Counted from the first letter of the stretch, positions 45,347 through 56,575 are shown. The stretch is 64,000 nt of DNA from Cryptomeria japonica (GCF_030272615.1 NC_081408.1:62988614-63052613); one strand, 5' to 3'. Program-made: numbers and translations. The notes: generated from the sequence alone by a model not told the origin.

Positions 45347-47126
45347 TTTTATTACAGGAAAAATAGGTTTTGAAGGGATCCTGAAACCCTTTACAAAAGA
45401 TCCTTAAAAGAAATAACATTAAGAAACAAGAAAAGACATTCTGCCAAAAAACCAACACAGTTCTGGGCAAAAATTAGCATAAAAGCCCAACAAAACCAGC
45501 AATATCCAGCCATAACAAAAATAAAATAGAAGAGAAATTACTTAATGTTTTTAAGGGCATTAGCCAAATTTTCGCTAATCCCTTGCAAATCTTTAATATT
45601 ATCCTTAAGCAAAGGGATATCCCTGGAAGAGGCCAAAGCAACTTTTTCTTACTCGCCCTTGTTCTTTTTGCCACACCACCAGGAGCACTTTCCACTGTCC
45701 TTGCCTCAATACCATCCTCATAAATATCTAGGTCCACAATAGGTTTGGAAGTACTGGAGCCATTAAGGAACTTGGTAATTTCCTCTAAATTCTTAGTCAC
45801 AGAGGTAAGGATATCTAGAATCATAACCAAAAAAAATTTCATGGTTGTTTTTCCTTCTTCCAGTTTACTAATCTGAGCTTCCAGCTTCTCCACTTTTTCC
45901 TCCATATGCTTTTTCCACTGCTCCTGGTTACTTTCACCTTTCTTTCCATTCTCTTCCTATTGCTTATCATTTTTTTTCGAGATTCTTAATTCCTTCATGA
46001 ACCCACCTGTCAAAACCCTTTCGAGCCTCATACTGGTTTTTGAGTTTATCCAGAATAATCCCATCTCCATCTTTATCCTGATTCCTGCTTGATTTCTCCT
46101 TGTCCTTCTTCTGCTTAGTTTCCATTTATTTTTCTTCATTAATATGATTGTCCTGCTCCTCAATTGGCTGGTTGTTAACATTACCTATACTCACACTGTG
46201 GGTAGGGCTATTCTAATCAGAAACATCCTCAGCTCCTCCTTCCTCTTCCCCCACTTCCTCTTCTTTCCAACTCTCCTCTCCTTCAGACTCATCGGTCTCC
46301 ATCTCACTTCCATCTTTTCCCATGTCTTCTAAATCCTTTTGATTACCCTTGTCCTCTTGAATTTTTTCCATAATGGATTTTTTACCCTTTTTACTCTATG
46401 TCAACTCATCCTTGCTAGGCCCACCTTCCTCCATCTTCCTCTTTCCTTTCCCTGGGGACATCGACAACCTCTTGTTTTCCTAGATAGCCAAAATCTTCCA
46501 ATGCTCGTAAATGAGCAAAATAAGGCCGTAATGAAGCACAAGTGAAGAAGGGTTCTTGCTATGCTTATTCAGAGACCGTGATAGAGACCTAAAGACGTAA
46601 TAGGGCAGAGAAATCATCTTCTCATGTCTAAAATGATTTAAAAGCACAAAATGGTATACGTGGACCCTAGTAAAATGACCCTCCACAGTAATATATTCTA
46701 TAATTGCATTAAGCACACAAACCCAAATTTTCTTAATATTGGAAGCATCATAATATTCCCCCGTATCTTTTCCTAGTTTCACTCTTTCCTTCTCTTTATG
46801 CAGAAAAAGCTTAACTCGATTATTAGACACTTTTAGGTCTCTAAAGAAGTTAGGACCAGAATGAGGCATACCTGTGACCATTGCAATGAGGTCCGCATCT
46901 AGCTTCAACCTAACACCATGAATTTTGAAGGAGCCATTTATCCAGTTTTTAGTAACTTTGGTGACCGCTAGGTTAAATCTGCCTTTATCATGGTCGACCA
47001 ACTTTTCCATGAAATTCATCATGAATCCTTTCTCCATCTTTGTCCAAACCTTAGGCATCTCCCACCATCTACAAATATTATCAAGTTCCTCTCTTCTTAG
47101 ATCCCCCCATTATCAAAGAGTTTTGT
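45347..47126 (-). mobile_element. Non-autonomous retroposon with its own ORF, 1,780 bp
   Basis: Flanked by an 11-bp direct repeat TGGTTTTTGTT (45,336-45,346 and 47,127-47,137) inside the LTR. On the minus strand it ends CCTGTAATAAAAA right at the repeat, the usual 3' end of plant LINE-type elements. A likely stem-loop precedes (GGGTTT...AAAACC, about 45,365-45,390). One long ORF is present and no reverse transcriptase, so it was mobilised in trans. The 5' junction carries a ~19-bp copy of nearby LTR sequence (47,108 and 47,143). Confidence 0.75.
45545..47058 (-). pseudogene. Retroposon ORF: VTG-motif domain, charged linker, coiled coil
   Basis: From ATG at 47,058 the first 192 codons are open, with a globular domain: KGRFNLAVTKVTKNWINGSF, LDADLIAMVTGMPHSGPNFF, YYDASNIKKIWV, EGHFTRVHVYHFVLLNHFRH and HYGLILLIYEHWKIL. 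A frameshift near 46,485 leads into a Lys/Glu-rich linker with four scattered stops, then a coiled coil (MEEKVEKLEAQISKLEEG, about 45,905). The C-terminus (KRTRASKKK, a frameshift, then SSRDIPLLKDNIKDLQGISE) ends at about 45,545. Estimated parent length is about 500 residues. No family recognised with certainty; the motif order resembles N-termini of plant transposon-associated proteins and of ORF3 at 58.6-59.7 kb. Could be a LINE ORF1-type or gag-type RNA-binding protein. Confidence 0.6.
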
Positions 47127-47710
47127 TGGTTTTTGTTGAGTCTGCATTATCAAAGAGTTTTGTATGTGAGATCAAGTGAATTCATTTTTTGGTGTGGTGT
47201 GTTGAGAAGAGATTGGTGAAGGGTAAACATTTGAGCTTAACCAGAATTTTCATCAAGCATTAAAATATGCTATTTTTGCAATTCATTCTTTTTTATTGTA
47301 GTTTGAATATTTTTGTAAGGTAGTGAACCTTCCCTGAGGGTTGGAGACTTCTCGGTCATTGTAATTTGAGCAATGAGCTCTAGTTAGTGTGTTTGAATGG
47401 ATGTACATTCCCCATTGTAATATTTACACATACTACTGTAGAGTATCACCTCATTGTGGGTAGGTTCCCATTGTGGTTTTTCCCTTAATCGAGTTTTCTA
47501 CATTAAAAATATTGGTATTATGTGTGTTGTTGTTATTGTTGTTATCTTTATTTTTGTTGTAGTTGATCAAATCTGATATTATTCTTAATTTGTTTAATCC
47601 CATGAACATTGATTCACCCGCCCTCTTAGTTTTCCTCCCTTGTTGTTGCCAACAAGTGGTATCAGAGCTAGATCCTCTAGAAGAAGCTTAATCGCTTGAG
47701 GAGATCCTAT

Positions 47711-48886
47711 ATGGCAACCTATGTGTTCAGAAAGGAGAGTCCTAGATTTGATGGAAATAATTATACTATATGGAAGGACCAGATGGAAGTACGCTTGAAG
47801 TGTCTTGGTGAAGACTATTAGAAGATTAGAAAGAACATCTACAATGTTCCTCTGAATGGACCAGTTACTGCTGATGAAATTAAGGAAGTTGAACATAACA
47901 TAAGGGCTAAGAAAGTGTTGTTGAGTGCTTTGGATGATTCAGAGATGACTAATGTGATGGGACTTTAGATTGCACATGAGATATGGAAAACGCTAGAGGT
48001 CTTGTATGAAGGAGATACACAAGTTAAAGTTTCTATGTTGCAGAGTCTGAAGGGAAAGTATGAGACGTTGAAGATGGGAGAAGATGAAAACATAACCTCC
48101 TTTGTGGATAAAGTGAATGATCTTGTTATGAACATTAGATCTACCAATGGAACTCTTGAGGAAGATGAGATTATTGCTAAGGTGTTGAGATCCTTTCCTT
48201 CTTCTTATAAAACTAAAGTATCCTCTATTGATGAGATCTAGAGTGTGACTATTGTGATAAGAGATATGTTGGTTGGTAAGTTGGCTTCTTTTGAGTTGAG
48301 AAAACTTAGAGAATTACATGGTAAATTTGATACTGCATTTAAAGCCTTTGTATCCGAGAAGTAAATGTATGATCTAGGAGAGATTTCATCTTGGGTTTCA
48401 AGTTATGAGAGAGAGATGAGAGAGATGGAAGAGCATGAGAAAGAGTTAAATGATCTTGAAGCACTTATTTCTTGAAGATTTACTAAGGGATATGGTAAGT
48501 ATGATGGAAAGTTACCTTTGCAATGTTTCTCTTATAATAAGATAGGACATTTTTCTTCTAGGTGTCCTAAAAGAATGTCTAGGTATGATAAGATTGAAAA
48601 CATGATATATTTGATAAGCATGATAGATATGAGAAACATGATAAGGCCTACAAGCCCTACCAAAAGTACATAAATCATAAGAGAAGATATTATGCTATTG
48701 ATGAAGGTGTGACATATGAGGAATCAAACAATGGGAATTCAGAAGATAAATTTGTATTTATTTCTATCAAGGAATATGATCTGGTACCAGTGAATCCTAC
48801 AAGATGCATTGTTGAGAAGAAAACTTTGGCTACTAAGATTGAAGAAAAATATAACTGGGTAATTGACAACGTTGTTCACATCATAT
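47711..48886 (+). pseudogene. Copia gag, element B
   Basis: ATG at 47,711, 57 bases after the LTR. Closely parallels gag A: FRKESPRFDGNNYTIWKDQM, LNGPVTADEIKEVEHNIRAK, LQSLKGKYETLKMGEDENIT and LEEDEIIAKVLRSFPSSYK. The knuckle CFSYNKIGHFSSRC has its second Cys as Tyr. The protease site is eroded (WVIDN, no DSG). At least four stops (first at 47,819). Only 48,002-48,241 is a continuous open piece of size. Confidence 0.87.
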
Positions 48887-49027
48887 GATAGGTGATCAAA
48901 GTAAAATTGTGAATATGGAAAGGTATGATGGTGGTACAGTAAGATCTAGAAATGATATATCTTGTGTGATTCATGTTAGAGGTACTATATCTTTTTATGG
49001 TAATAATAATGTTGATGATGTCTTATA

Positions 49028-50629
49028 TGTTGGAATCCAAGAACACTAAGAAGGGGGGTGAATCAGTGTTCTACTAGAATGATCAAATTTAACCTTATTA
49101 AAACATGTAATCACCAACCGATACATATAAGTTTGAAAGAAGTAAAGAAATCAATAATCCAATCACATAAATGAATACCATAACAAAGAGAATTATATGT
49201 AGAAAACCTTAATGAGGAAAAACCACGGTGGGATTTGTGACCCACAATATCAATCCACTAGCCATATAAAAAGATATTACACAATATGGGGGCCTTCACT
49301 TGCTGGAAGGCTTACAACATAGAGTACACTACTCATCACAAAAGGAGTCTCACTGACTGCATACAAATCCAGACTACAATCCAAAAACATGAATGAGTTG
49401 CAATGATAGCATCTTCTATGCTTGAATATAGTTCTGGTTATGCTCTGTCTATTCTGGTTCTGAAACCCTAAACCCTTACCGAAATAACCTCTTACATAAT
49501 CAACATTCCTCTCATTACAAATATCACTCTTATATCTCACCACTCTCACATATCACAAAATGATCTAATCAAGTAACCTATACACCCTTACAATCCTTCA
49601 TGCCTTATGTAGGCTTACATAGATAATTAAAAATGAATATACAAGTTGGCTCAATAAGATAAATACATAAATATCAAAATTAATTGCTGATTGTTGCATC
49701 TCCTAAATGATGTTGTCCTCCTATACCGGTATCCTCAATGTAAGACATGTTGTCCTGCAATGCCGATAACCAAAGAATTACTCCCTACCGATGAAGATAC
49801 CTGTCCATGTCGGTGTTGGTGAAGTGTCTACTGGTAAACAACTAAACCAAAATATGAAATCTAGAACATGTTGCCATCAATGAAAATATATTGAAACTAA
49901 TCAAATGAGTGTCAATTGCCAACACCCTCCCCCTTTGGAATTGATGGCAACACTGATGTGAAAAATCATAATGGTTTTGATTTGTTGGTTTCATCCTGAG
50001 ACTGCTCCCCCTGAGCTGAATATCAATCTGTGATCATAAAATGAACATAATACTCCATACCTCTTGATGTGAAGAATATATTTTTTACCTACACCTCCTT
50101 CTTTGACATCAATGCCAAGAAAAATACCAAAAACCGAGATGAAGAATTAAATACTATACAAAGTGTATGTCCCAAAATATCTTATCGGAGCTGAATATAC
50201 TTGAAATTTTTTGGATAGGCTTTCTCCAAAAACTCTAGATAGCTGTCCCAACTTTATTTGAAAGTGTTGGAAATAGATACAAGTCCATTAAGCATGTGAG
50301 CATATGACTCTTTCTCATTAAACTCTACAGGTCTAGACCTACCAAAAAAATCAATGCATTCTTTCTTATGTACACAAAAAGATTCCAACCGGGGACTCAC
50401 CAATCCTCTAAGGCCTATAGCTCTCCTAATGATTTTATCTTTATCTCTCTCAAGAGATAAAACTTCAGCTTCCAATACCAAAATTTGACCATCAATAGAT
50501 ATAGTCAAATAATTTGTGCCATCAAAAGAATTGACTATACCTACAATTTTCTCATGAGTATCCTTAATACCTTTATCTGTCTTTGTTGTAAGTAAAACTG
50601 TGTTGCAACATACTCTATAAATATTAGTA
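49028..50629 (-). mobile_element. 3' end of a SIRE-like copia element, minus strand
   Basis: LTR 49,028-49,924 reads TGTTGGCAATTGAC...CTTGGATTCCAACA on the minus strand. It is preceded by a PPT (CCAAAGGGGGAGGG, 49,925-49,938) and the typical 'ttgccatcaattccaaag' motif. Upstream, 50,508-50,254 encodes a coiled-coil piece related in position and style to the end of ORF3 (56,576-56,815). The element is cut at about 50,630 by P450 block 3. It inserted in copia B; the left flank is TTATA. Confidence 0.75.
50254..50508 (-). pseudogene. ORF3 C-terminal fragment
   Basis: 84 open codons: IDGQILVLEAEVLSLERDKD, RLESFCVHKKECIDFFGRSR, ending SISNTFK. The pattern 'S..LILV.E.E...LE' with later 'L.P.L..' parallels the ORF3 end at 56,815-56,576. 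It lies about 320 bases upstream of the PPT, as that one does. Confidence 0.55.
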
Positions 50630-51216
50630 TATTATTTTTGACACTCACATCATATAATTACAAGGGTTTGTATCTTGTTCACGAGGTTCAAAGGGTTCCA
50701 CTTGTTCTCATCATCTATGTTTGGGTAATTTGATTTTTTTTTTTAAATGGATTTTTGTGCGAAGAATCTTTTTAAAACTGATAGACTCTATGTCGTCAAT
50801 TTATTTTTTATTATTATTTTTAATATAATAACTGGTAAATGTTATGGGTTGGGGACTGAATCGATTGGCGAGAGTGAAGATGTGGTAAAGCATGAGGTCA
50901 CAAGGTCTAGCATTCCCCACCGCACTTGGTATTGGAGGACGTGTTACGATAATTTTACTAGGCACACTTTAATTTAGAGGAGGCTATTTGATTTCTACAA
51001 TCTAAAATAGAAAAAAATTCTAAATTCTTAAATGAAATTACATAAAGTCATGCTTAGGATCATATTATGAATAATTATGTGTAGTGTGTTGTGATTACAT
51101 ACAAAGTGTGTACGTTGGGCACAAGTGCTATGGAGGGGATTGCAAAATTCAATCACACAATATCATTGGAGGCTTGCATGATTGTCCTTAGATGGAGAAT
51201 TTAGGTCATGTATGAA

Positions 51217-51714
51217 TAAATACTTTAAATGACATCCATGAGGCTGAAAAGAATATGGGACCCACAAATAACTAACAAATCAGATAAGCACTAATGAACC
51301 ATGAAGAAGAGACCAGCAATCCTTGTCTACCTTATTTTTTTCTCTTTTTATTTCTTGGATCTTCTATTATGTATATTGATCAAGTAGTCAACAAATTTTG
51401 TTATCATTTCTTCCTCAAACAAGTTATCCAACATGTTCATGTTTAATATCTTAATGTAATTGCTTTGAATATCCTTGTAAGTTGAACACTCCATAATATA
51501 ATGTCACCCTATTTCCACCACATCTTGGGTGAAATAACAACATTTTCTATCTGCCAATTCTTCTTAAGGTATCATCCATCTTTCGGTTTCACATCTAAGA
51601 TGGTGTGAAGTAGTTCTCAACTGAACCATTAACATTTTTGCTTTCCATTTTATTTTTGTTCCTATGTAATTCTTTTGAATATGATTGAATGGAAGATTAA
51701 AATATTTGACATAA
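51217..51714 (-). mobile_element. LINE ORF2 C-terminal fragment, TSD TATGAA
   Basis: Blocks 1 and 2 lack it; TATGAA occurs at both edges (51,211-51,216 and 51,715-51,720). On the minus strand: LRTTSHHLRCETERWMIP, a Cys-poor remnant of a zinc knuckle, HYIMECSTYKDI, then LFEEEMITKFVDYLINIHN. This is the usual C-terminal end of plant L1-type ORF2. Two in-frame stops. 5' truncated, as LINE copies commonly are. Confidence 0.65.
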
Positions 51715-51974
51715 TATGAAGTGTGAAGAATCTCTTTTGAGGAATTCCATCTCCTCAAGAGATAAGTCAGACATTCCAATGCTTTTTGAACTTATGGATA
51801 TAAAATAGGGGGATGTCTATTGTTGTAAACTCCTACATATAAGCAAGCCACATGAGCATGATGTTACATAGTTTATATAGTCACAATTATTAGAAATGAG
51901 AAATATTTATTCAGCATGTGGGAAAGTTGAAAATATTTAGTCTATATGAATCCCTAATATATATGTATAATGTA

Positions 51975-52190
51975 GGCCGACCTTAAACCACACACACTAA
52001 GAAACATATAAAGTCTAGAGAATGTTAGTCAACTATGAGTGTTTAACACTTTTAAGCCTAGAAGTGCATTTTTAGTGTGATCATGCACATTACGCAACAT
52101 ATTAAGTCTAAAATATGTCATTCAACTCTAAGTGTTTAACACATTTAAGCCTATAAGTATAAGCGTACTGTGTGTAGCTTAAGCCATTCC
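51975..52190. mobile_element. Mutator-type MITE, 216 bp, 9-bp TSD TATAATGTA
   Basis: TATAATGTA flanks it at 51,966-51,974 and 52,191-52,199. The ends are imperfect inverted repeats (GGCCGACCTTAAACCACACACA against GGAATGGCTTAAGCTACACACA). The interior has two ~55-bp direct repeats ('gtgtttaacacNtttaagcct' core, at about 52,046 and 52,136). Blocks 1 and 2 show the empty site (near 6,820 and 36,555). Nine-bp duplications are the hallmark of Mutator-like elements. Confidence 0.78.
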
Positions 52191-52239
52191 TATAATGTAT
52201 GTGCAGAAACTAGAAACCCTAGATGTAAGGTTGAGATTT

Positions 52240-52655
52240 TCATTCATGCCTAATTATTCAAAGGAATCCAGCTTATCATAAGCATTGCTTTGATATTATC
52301 TAGACTAAGTTACATACCATATTCTCTCAAATCAAAAATTACATCCAGAAAATCCTTCACATCATTACCACTACACTACATATTAGTCTTTTGTGCTAGT
52401 TTCTCCTCAATAATTATGTTATACATGATATCAAAATGCTAGGCCAAAATATTAGTTTTACTACTTAGCCTGTGAAGATCAAAGATCCTAAGAAAATATA
52501 AAAAATTAAATAAGCTTAGAAGCCCTATCAACTTGCGGGCTTCCCATACCATGCCCTTAAACTCTGCAACTTGTATAGATCCTACCTCAAGCAGTTCTTT
52601 TCCACAAACCATTTGACCCACAAGGCTAAGAGACATCATAAAATCTCTTTCACCG
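52240..52655 (-). pseudogene. Cytochrome P450 exon 1 pseudogene, copy 3 (partial)
   Basis: Minus-strand segment corresponding to the middle and C-terminal part of exon 1: MSLSLVGQMVCGKELLEV, FKGMVWEARKLIGL, then the helix before the I helix. Several stops. Truncated at about 52,655, so the N-terminal half (anchor, hinge, C helix) is missing. No exon 2. Confidence 0.85.
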
Positions 52656-53474
52656 ATATTTTCTCCAAGGGAGATTAAGTGTGTCTAGGAGTTCATTGAG
52701 GTCATAAGTGTCATGCTAATGATCTCTATGTAATATCTATTATGTTTTAATGGATTGAAAGTTACTACCTAGGTTGCAGTTTGTATAAAAAATAAAAAAT
52801 AAAATAAAATAAATAATTTTTTTTGTGTGTAGCAATCTATTATCATCATTATCACTTAAGAACAACTTTAAAATTTGATCCTTGTTACCTAAACCATCAA
52901 TAATAATATCACCATGGTTGTTATGGTATTTATTTTTACCTAAACTATAATTTTAGGGCATAACACCAACCATTTGAATGATCATGGGTAGGTGTAGGGT
53001 TAGAATAATTATTAAATCATATATTAATTACTCATCAATATAAAAACCTTGAAATAATGCAAAAACCAAGTAGAAAAGTCCTCAAGTAATAAAACTATAT
53101 CTTTTCCAAATGTTAGTACATTTTTTTTATGTATTTGGATATTTTTTGGTGACCATGTGTCCTTTTGACATAGGAATGTCAAAAATATTTGAATGACTTG
53201 TTGTTATAGAGCATCAAGTTATAGTAAGGGGTGTTGTAGAGTACCTCATTCTACCACATTTGAGAGTTGGAATTTGCAGTTTGGAAGGGGAGTATGTCTA
53301 TACCTATAATATCTAATTCTAGAGTTTTTGGAGTGGAGCTTTTGGGACCAAGATGTTTGAAATGGTAGAGTAGATACATGGTGAGTTGGCTAATTAGGAG
53401 TTATTCTAGAGTGATATAAGAAAGAAGGGAAATGTGCACAAACAAGGGGAAGCATGCAAAAGTGAATTGGAACA
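52656..53474. other. No gene seen
   Basis: AT-rich, with a short A-rich simple repeat at 52,783-52,815. No element ends or protein motifs recognised. Confidence 0.4.
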
Positions 53475-54033
53475 TATCTCACATTTATATCCTTAACATC
53501 ATTCACTCTAAGTGATCTGCTACTAGATGTGGCTCCGGTTAACTCAATAACTCCCTTGTTAGGTATTTTCTTTGTTTTATCAGGCCTACTACTGGTTGAA
53601 GGTAAACCAGTGTCTGCCTTAATTACTTCCTTGGTTATCTTGCAAACAAATTCTAACCATATGAACTCTCCATGGACTCTGCTTAATAGAAGTCATACAA
53701 ATTCCTTTGGAAATTTGGGAATGTTTCAAATTTCTACAAAACCTAAGTCTTCCACAATCTTATGTTCAACTTTAATTTCACCTTGTTCATCGGTAATAAG
53801 TTCATTAACTATTTTCTTCAAATCCTTACTCCCTAGGTTTTCTATGTTGCAATATATGTAGATTTTAGGGTCTTCAACAAATGCTACACCCTTGGGAATT
53901 TTTGAAAAGCTCCGACAGAATCATCCTACTTTGCAATCTCAGGGATAATCTTAAACATGGGTCTACGGTGTTTGGTGTTTTTAACAATGATAGGTTTTGC
54001 AATAAACTCGGGAACAGAAGATGAGGTTGCCAT
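53475..54033 (-). pseudogene. ORF3 N-terminal fragment, copy Y
   Basis: ATG at 54,033 (MATSSSVPEFIAKPIIV), then MFKIIPEIAK, a stop where copy X has Gln, and frameshifted remains. Nearly collinear with 59,195-59,722 of copy X at DNA level, including the 'gatgtggctccggttaactc' stretch. It ends at 53,475 without a recognisable boundary. It lies about 350 bases after the gag knuckles, where copia pol should be, so pol was deleted. Confidence 0.7.
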
Positions 54034-54377
54034 TTCAAAAGATAAATACCTCTTAACTGAAGTTCTTTGAATTCCTGAAAATCACTTCTTAGCTTCACCT
54101 TAGGATGCCCTTGCTTAGTTTTGCATTCTCTTCTTTTTTGAATGCTCAGTGAGTTGAAATGAGGGATTTTTTGATTCTCTATAGCAAAAAACGGTCTTTA
54201 AAAACTGCATTAAATGCTCACCGGTTAAGTGAAAACTTTACACATCTTCTAGTAAAGAAGAAATGTATCTTCTCACCATCAACCGAGGGTAGAATGCATG
54301 ATTTTCAACTTGCTGCAATACCCCCTAAGGATTATTCCTCAATTGGATGAAGAATCTCCTACCGATGGAGGGTTACT

Positions 54378-55452
54378 CTATCCTACCAGTGTAGAGATAG
54401 ATTCATCAATTTTCTGATCGCTCTTCTTAATCCATTGTTTTAGAAATTCTTTCTTTACTTCATCTACCTTTTCTTTTCCCTTCAAACTAGATCCTTTATT
54501 GTTTTCCCATATAGTCTTGCTTCTACAAAATTTTGCAATATGTCCAATCTTGTTACATGCATAACAAGTTACATTATTCCTCTGAGTAGCCTTTCCATAT
54601 CCTTGAACGGTTTGTGATCTGCATTGATGAGATAAATGCCCAAATCTACCACAAACATAGCATTTCACATTCATTTTGCAATTTTCTGAATTATGACCAA
54701 CTTTGCTGCATTTGGAACATTGACTGGCAGGTGAGTTTGTATTCTAATTATTTCTAAATCTACATTGATTTTCTCTATGACCATATTTGTTGCAATTGAA
54801 ACATTTCCCATTAAATTAATAAGCATTAGGTTGTCTTACTGGTTTGTTCTGATCTTGATTATTTGTAGTATGAGAACTTTCTCCATGTTCAAATCCAAGT
54901 CCATTTGTATCCCCATCAGGTTTTTGTCTTTTCAGCATGTCATCAAGCCTTTCTGAACTTTTCTTAAATTTGTCTTTGTGTTCATTTGTAGTGACCAAGT
55001 CATTTTCCAAAATTCCAACCTGTCTTGTAAACTCCTCCTTATGATGTTGCATGTGAATCAGATCTATCTTTAACTTATCATTTTCATGACCAAGTCTCAT
55101 ATTTTCATTTCCTACATCATTAAGTCTCCTAGCCAAGTCTTCTTCATTCATCTTGCTATCTTCAATATCCTTACATAATCTCATAGTCATATCTTGCATT
55201 TCATTCTTCATATTATCATTCTATTGCCTTAACTTATTTACAATGTCTCTAAGATTTTTCTTTTCATCGTCATCATTCAGCATCTTCTCATGAAGTTCCT
55301 ATCTCTTATTTTGTGCTATAACCAGTTCTCCTGATGTCCTTTAATGAATTACTTAGCAGTCCTCAGATCATCTTCAAGTTTGATATTCTTCAATTTTTCT
55401 ACATCAAAATCTTCAAGAGCTCCTTCCAACTATTTTCTCATGTTCTCCATCT
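54378..55452 (-). pseudogene. SIRE-like gag: coiled coil plus four CCHC knuckles
   Basis: Starts about 55 bases after the PBS (MENM at 55,452), with several stops before 55,211. 55,211-54,816 is open and strongly coiled coil (MNEEDLARRLNDVGNENMRL, HKDKFKKSSERLDDMLKRQK). Next come four CX2CX4HX4C knuckles: CFNCNKYGHRENQC, CSKCSKVGHNSENC, CYVCGRFGHLSHQC and CYACNKIGHIAKFC (about 54,810-54,535), with one or two stops between the first and second. A lysine-rich tail ends at 54,378. Copia gags usually have one knuckle; here four imply multivalent RNA binding. No UBN2-like capsid core was seen between PBS and coiled coil. Confidence 0.78.
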
Positions 55453-55506
55453 ATACCAGTTTTATAATCTTCTTCAAGCTATTAGGATTTTGCAAATAAA
55501 GGACTA

Positions 55507-55519
55507 GGTTCTGATACCA
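55507..55519 (-). promoter_or_regulatory. PBS (tRNA-iMet type), SIRE-like element
   Basis: Minus strand TGGTATCAGAACC, two bases after the LTR end (TCTAACA at 55,522). One change from the standard TGGTATCAGAGCC. Confidence 0.78.
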
Positions 55520-55521
55520 AT

Positions 55522-56279
55522 TGTTAGATTCAATGATAGTCCCAAAGACATTCAGAGGTGGGGGTGAATCAGTGTCTAACCAGTTGAATGAATATTTAAA
55601 CTTATTTATAACATTACAACCCAAAAAGTGTACCCGTAAATAAGAATTAATGGTGTAAACAAAAATAATAGAGACAACATAGAAACACAACATAACACAA
55701 GATATTTTAATGAGGAAACCCAATGTGGGAAAAATCTCAATGGGATTTGTGACCCACAATATTTACTCACTAGCCAATGAATAAATACTACTTACAATGA
55801 CGGGCCTGCACATGCAGGGAGGCCAACAGTCTAGAACTCACTGCTCAAAGAAGAGTCTCACTAACTACAAAATGGGTAATTAAATCTAATACAATGTACT
55901 GCTCAAAACAACATCTCTAATACTAGGTTCAGTACTGGTTTAAGCTCAGATAGATACCTTAACCAAAAACCTTCGTTGCCACTAAACAATTATCTTCTAC
56001 TATACTAAACCTTCGCTACCACTAAACAATATAACAGGTCAGCTTATAAAAGATAATTAAATTAGAATAAACCAAGTTCATCCCATGTCGGCCTAAGTGC
56101 TAGTATGATTTGTTGCTGATGTAATCTGAATGCCGGTGTAAGTGCCTAACGGTGTCGGTGTCTACCGATGTATGATATATGTGAAGTCAGGCATGTAGAA
56201 ACCTATTGTCGATTGGGTGCCAGTTGGTTGCAATCAATGACAACATCAACTATTCTCATTAGAGTGTAGAATACCAACA
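55522..56279 (-). repeat. SIRE-like LTR, 758 bp, shared between two element parts
   Basis: Minus strand TGTTGGTATTCTACAC...GAATCTAACA. A PPT (CAAAGGGGGAGAT, 56,280-56,292) precedes it and a PBS follows it. So it is at once the 3' LTR of the ORF3 side (56.6-59.7 kb) and the 5' LTR of the gag side (53.5-55.5 kb). This internal-LTR-internal order usually arises by unequal recombination between two copies, or by one LTR serving adjacent copies. Confidence 0.82.
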
Positions 56280-56292
56280 ATCTCCCCCTTTG

Positions 56293-56575
56293 GCATTGAT
56301 GGCAACACTCATTAGAAAAATCCAAACCTGTTATCCCAAAATTGAAATCCAAAAATATGTGCTCCCCTTGAGCAAGTGATCTCCTCTATACATACATTTT
56401 TCTCTTCACTACTCCCCCTTTGACATCAATGACAAAGGATGCTATAAATAATCAAAAGAGTACAAAAATGCTACCTCAAGGTCTGTAACCAGTTGGTTAG
56501 TATCTAAAAAATGTATGCCAAAACTAGATTCAAACTCTACATGAAGTTGTTGTTAGTTAGAGTTTCCCTAGTCTG
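56293..56575 (-). other. 3' untranslated stretch of the SIRE-like element
   Basis: Between the ORF3 stop and the PPT. On the minus strand it contains two 'ttgatg..aaagggggag' motifs (near 56,405-56,430 and at the PPT), so a decoy PPT lies about 130 bases upstream of the real one. Confidence 0.5.

Larger units (their letters stand above)
44538..47654 (+). repeat. 5' LTR of element B, interrupted by a retroposon
   Basis: TGTTGGATATTG...GTTGCCAACA; about 1.33 kb once 45,347-47,126 is set aside, matching LTR A in length. TATATAAA at 45,303-45,310. Ends with 'gattcacccgccctcttag' before the PBS. The intact PBS TGGTATCAGAGC is at 47,657-47,668. Confidence 0.87.
44538..49027 (+). mobile_element. 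Ty1/copia element B, truncated
   Basis: 5' LTR 44,538-47,654 (with an inserted retroposon), PBS, gag 47,711 to about 48,886, then cut at 49,028 by a minus-strand SIRE-like LTR. Same family as element A by gag and LTR, so this is self-family nesting. No pol remains. Confidence 0.85.
50630..52655 (-). repeat. P450 segmental-duplication block 3
   Basis: Homologous to blocks 1 and 2, from a 'tttttgacactcacatcatata' landmark near 50,636 to the truncated P450 exon. It carries two extra insertions not in the other blocks: a LINE piece (51,217-51,714) and a MITE (51,975-52,190). It is truncated at about 52,655 within the P450 exon. Confidence 0.75.
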
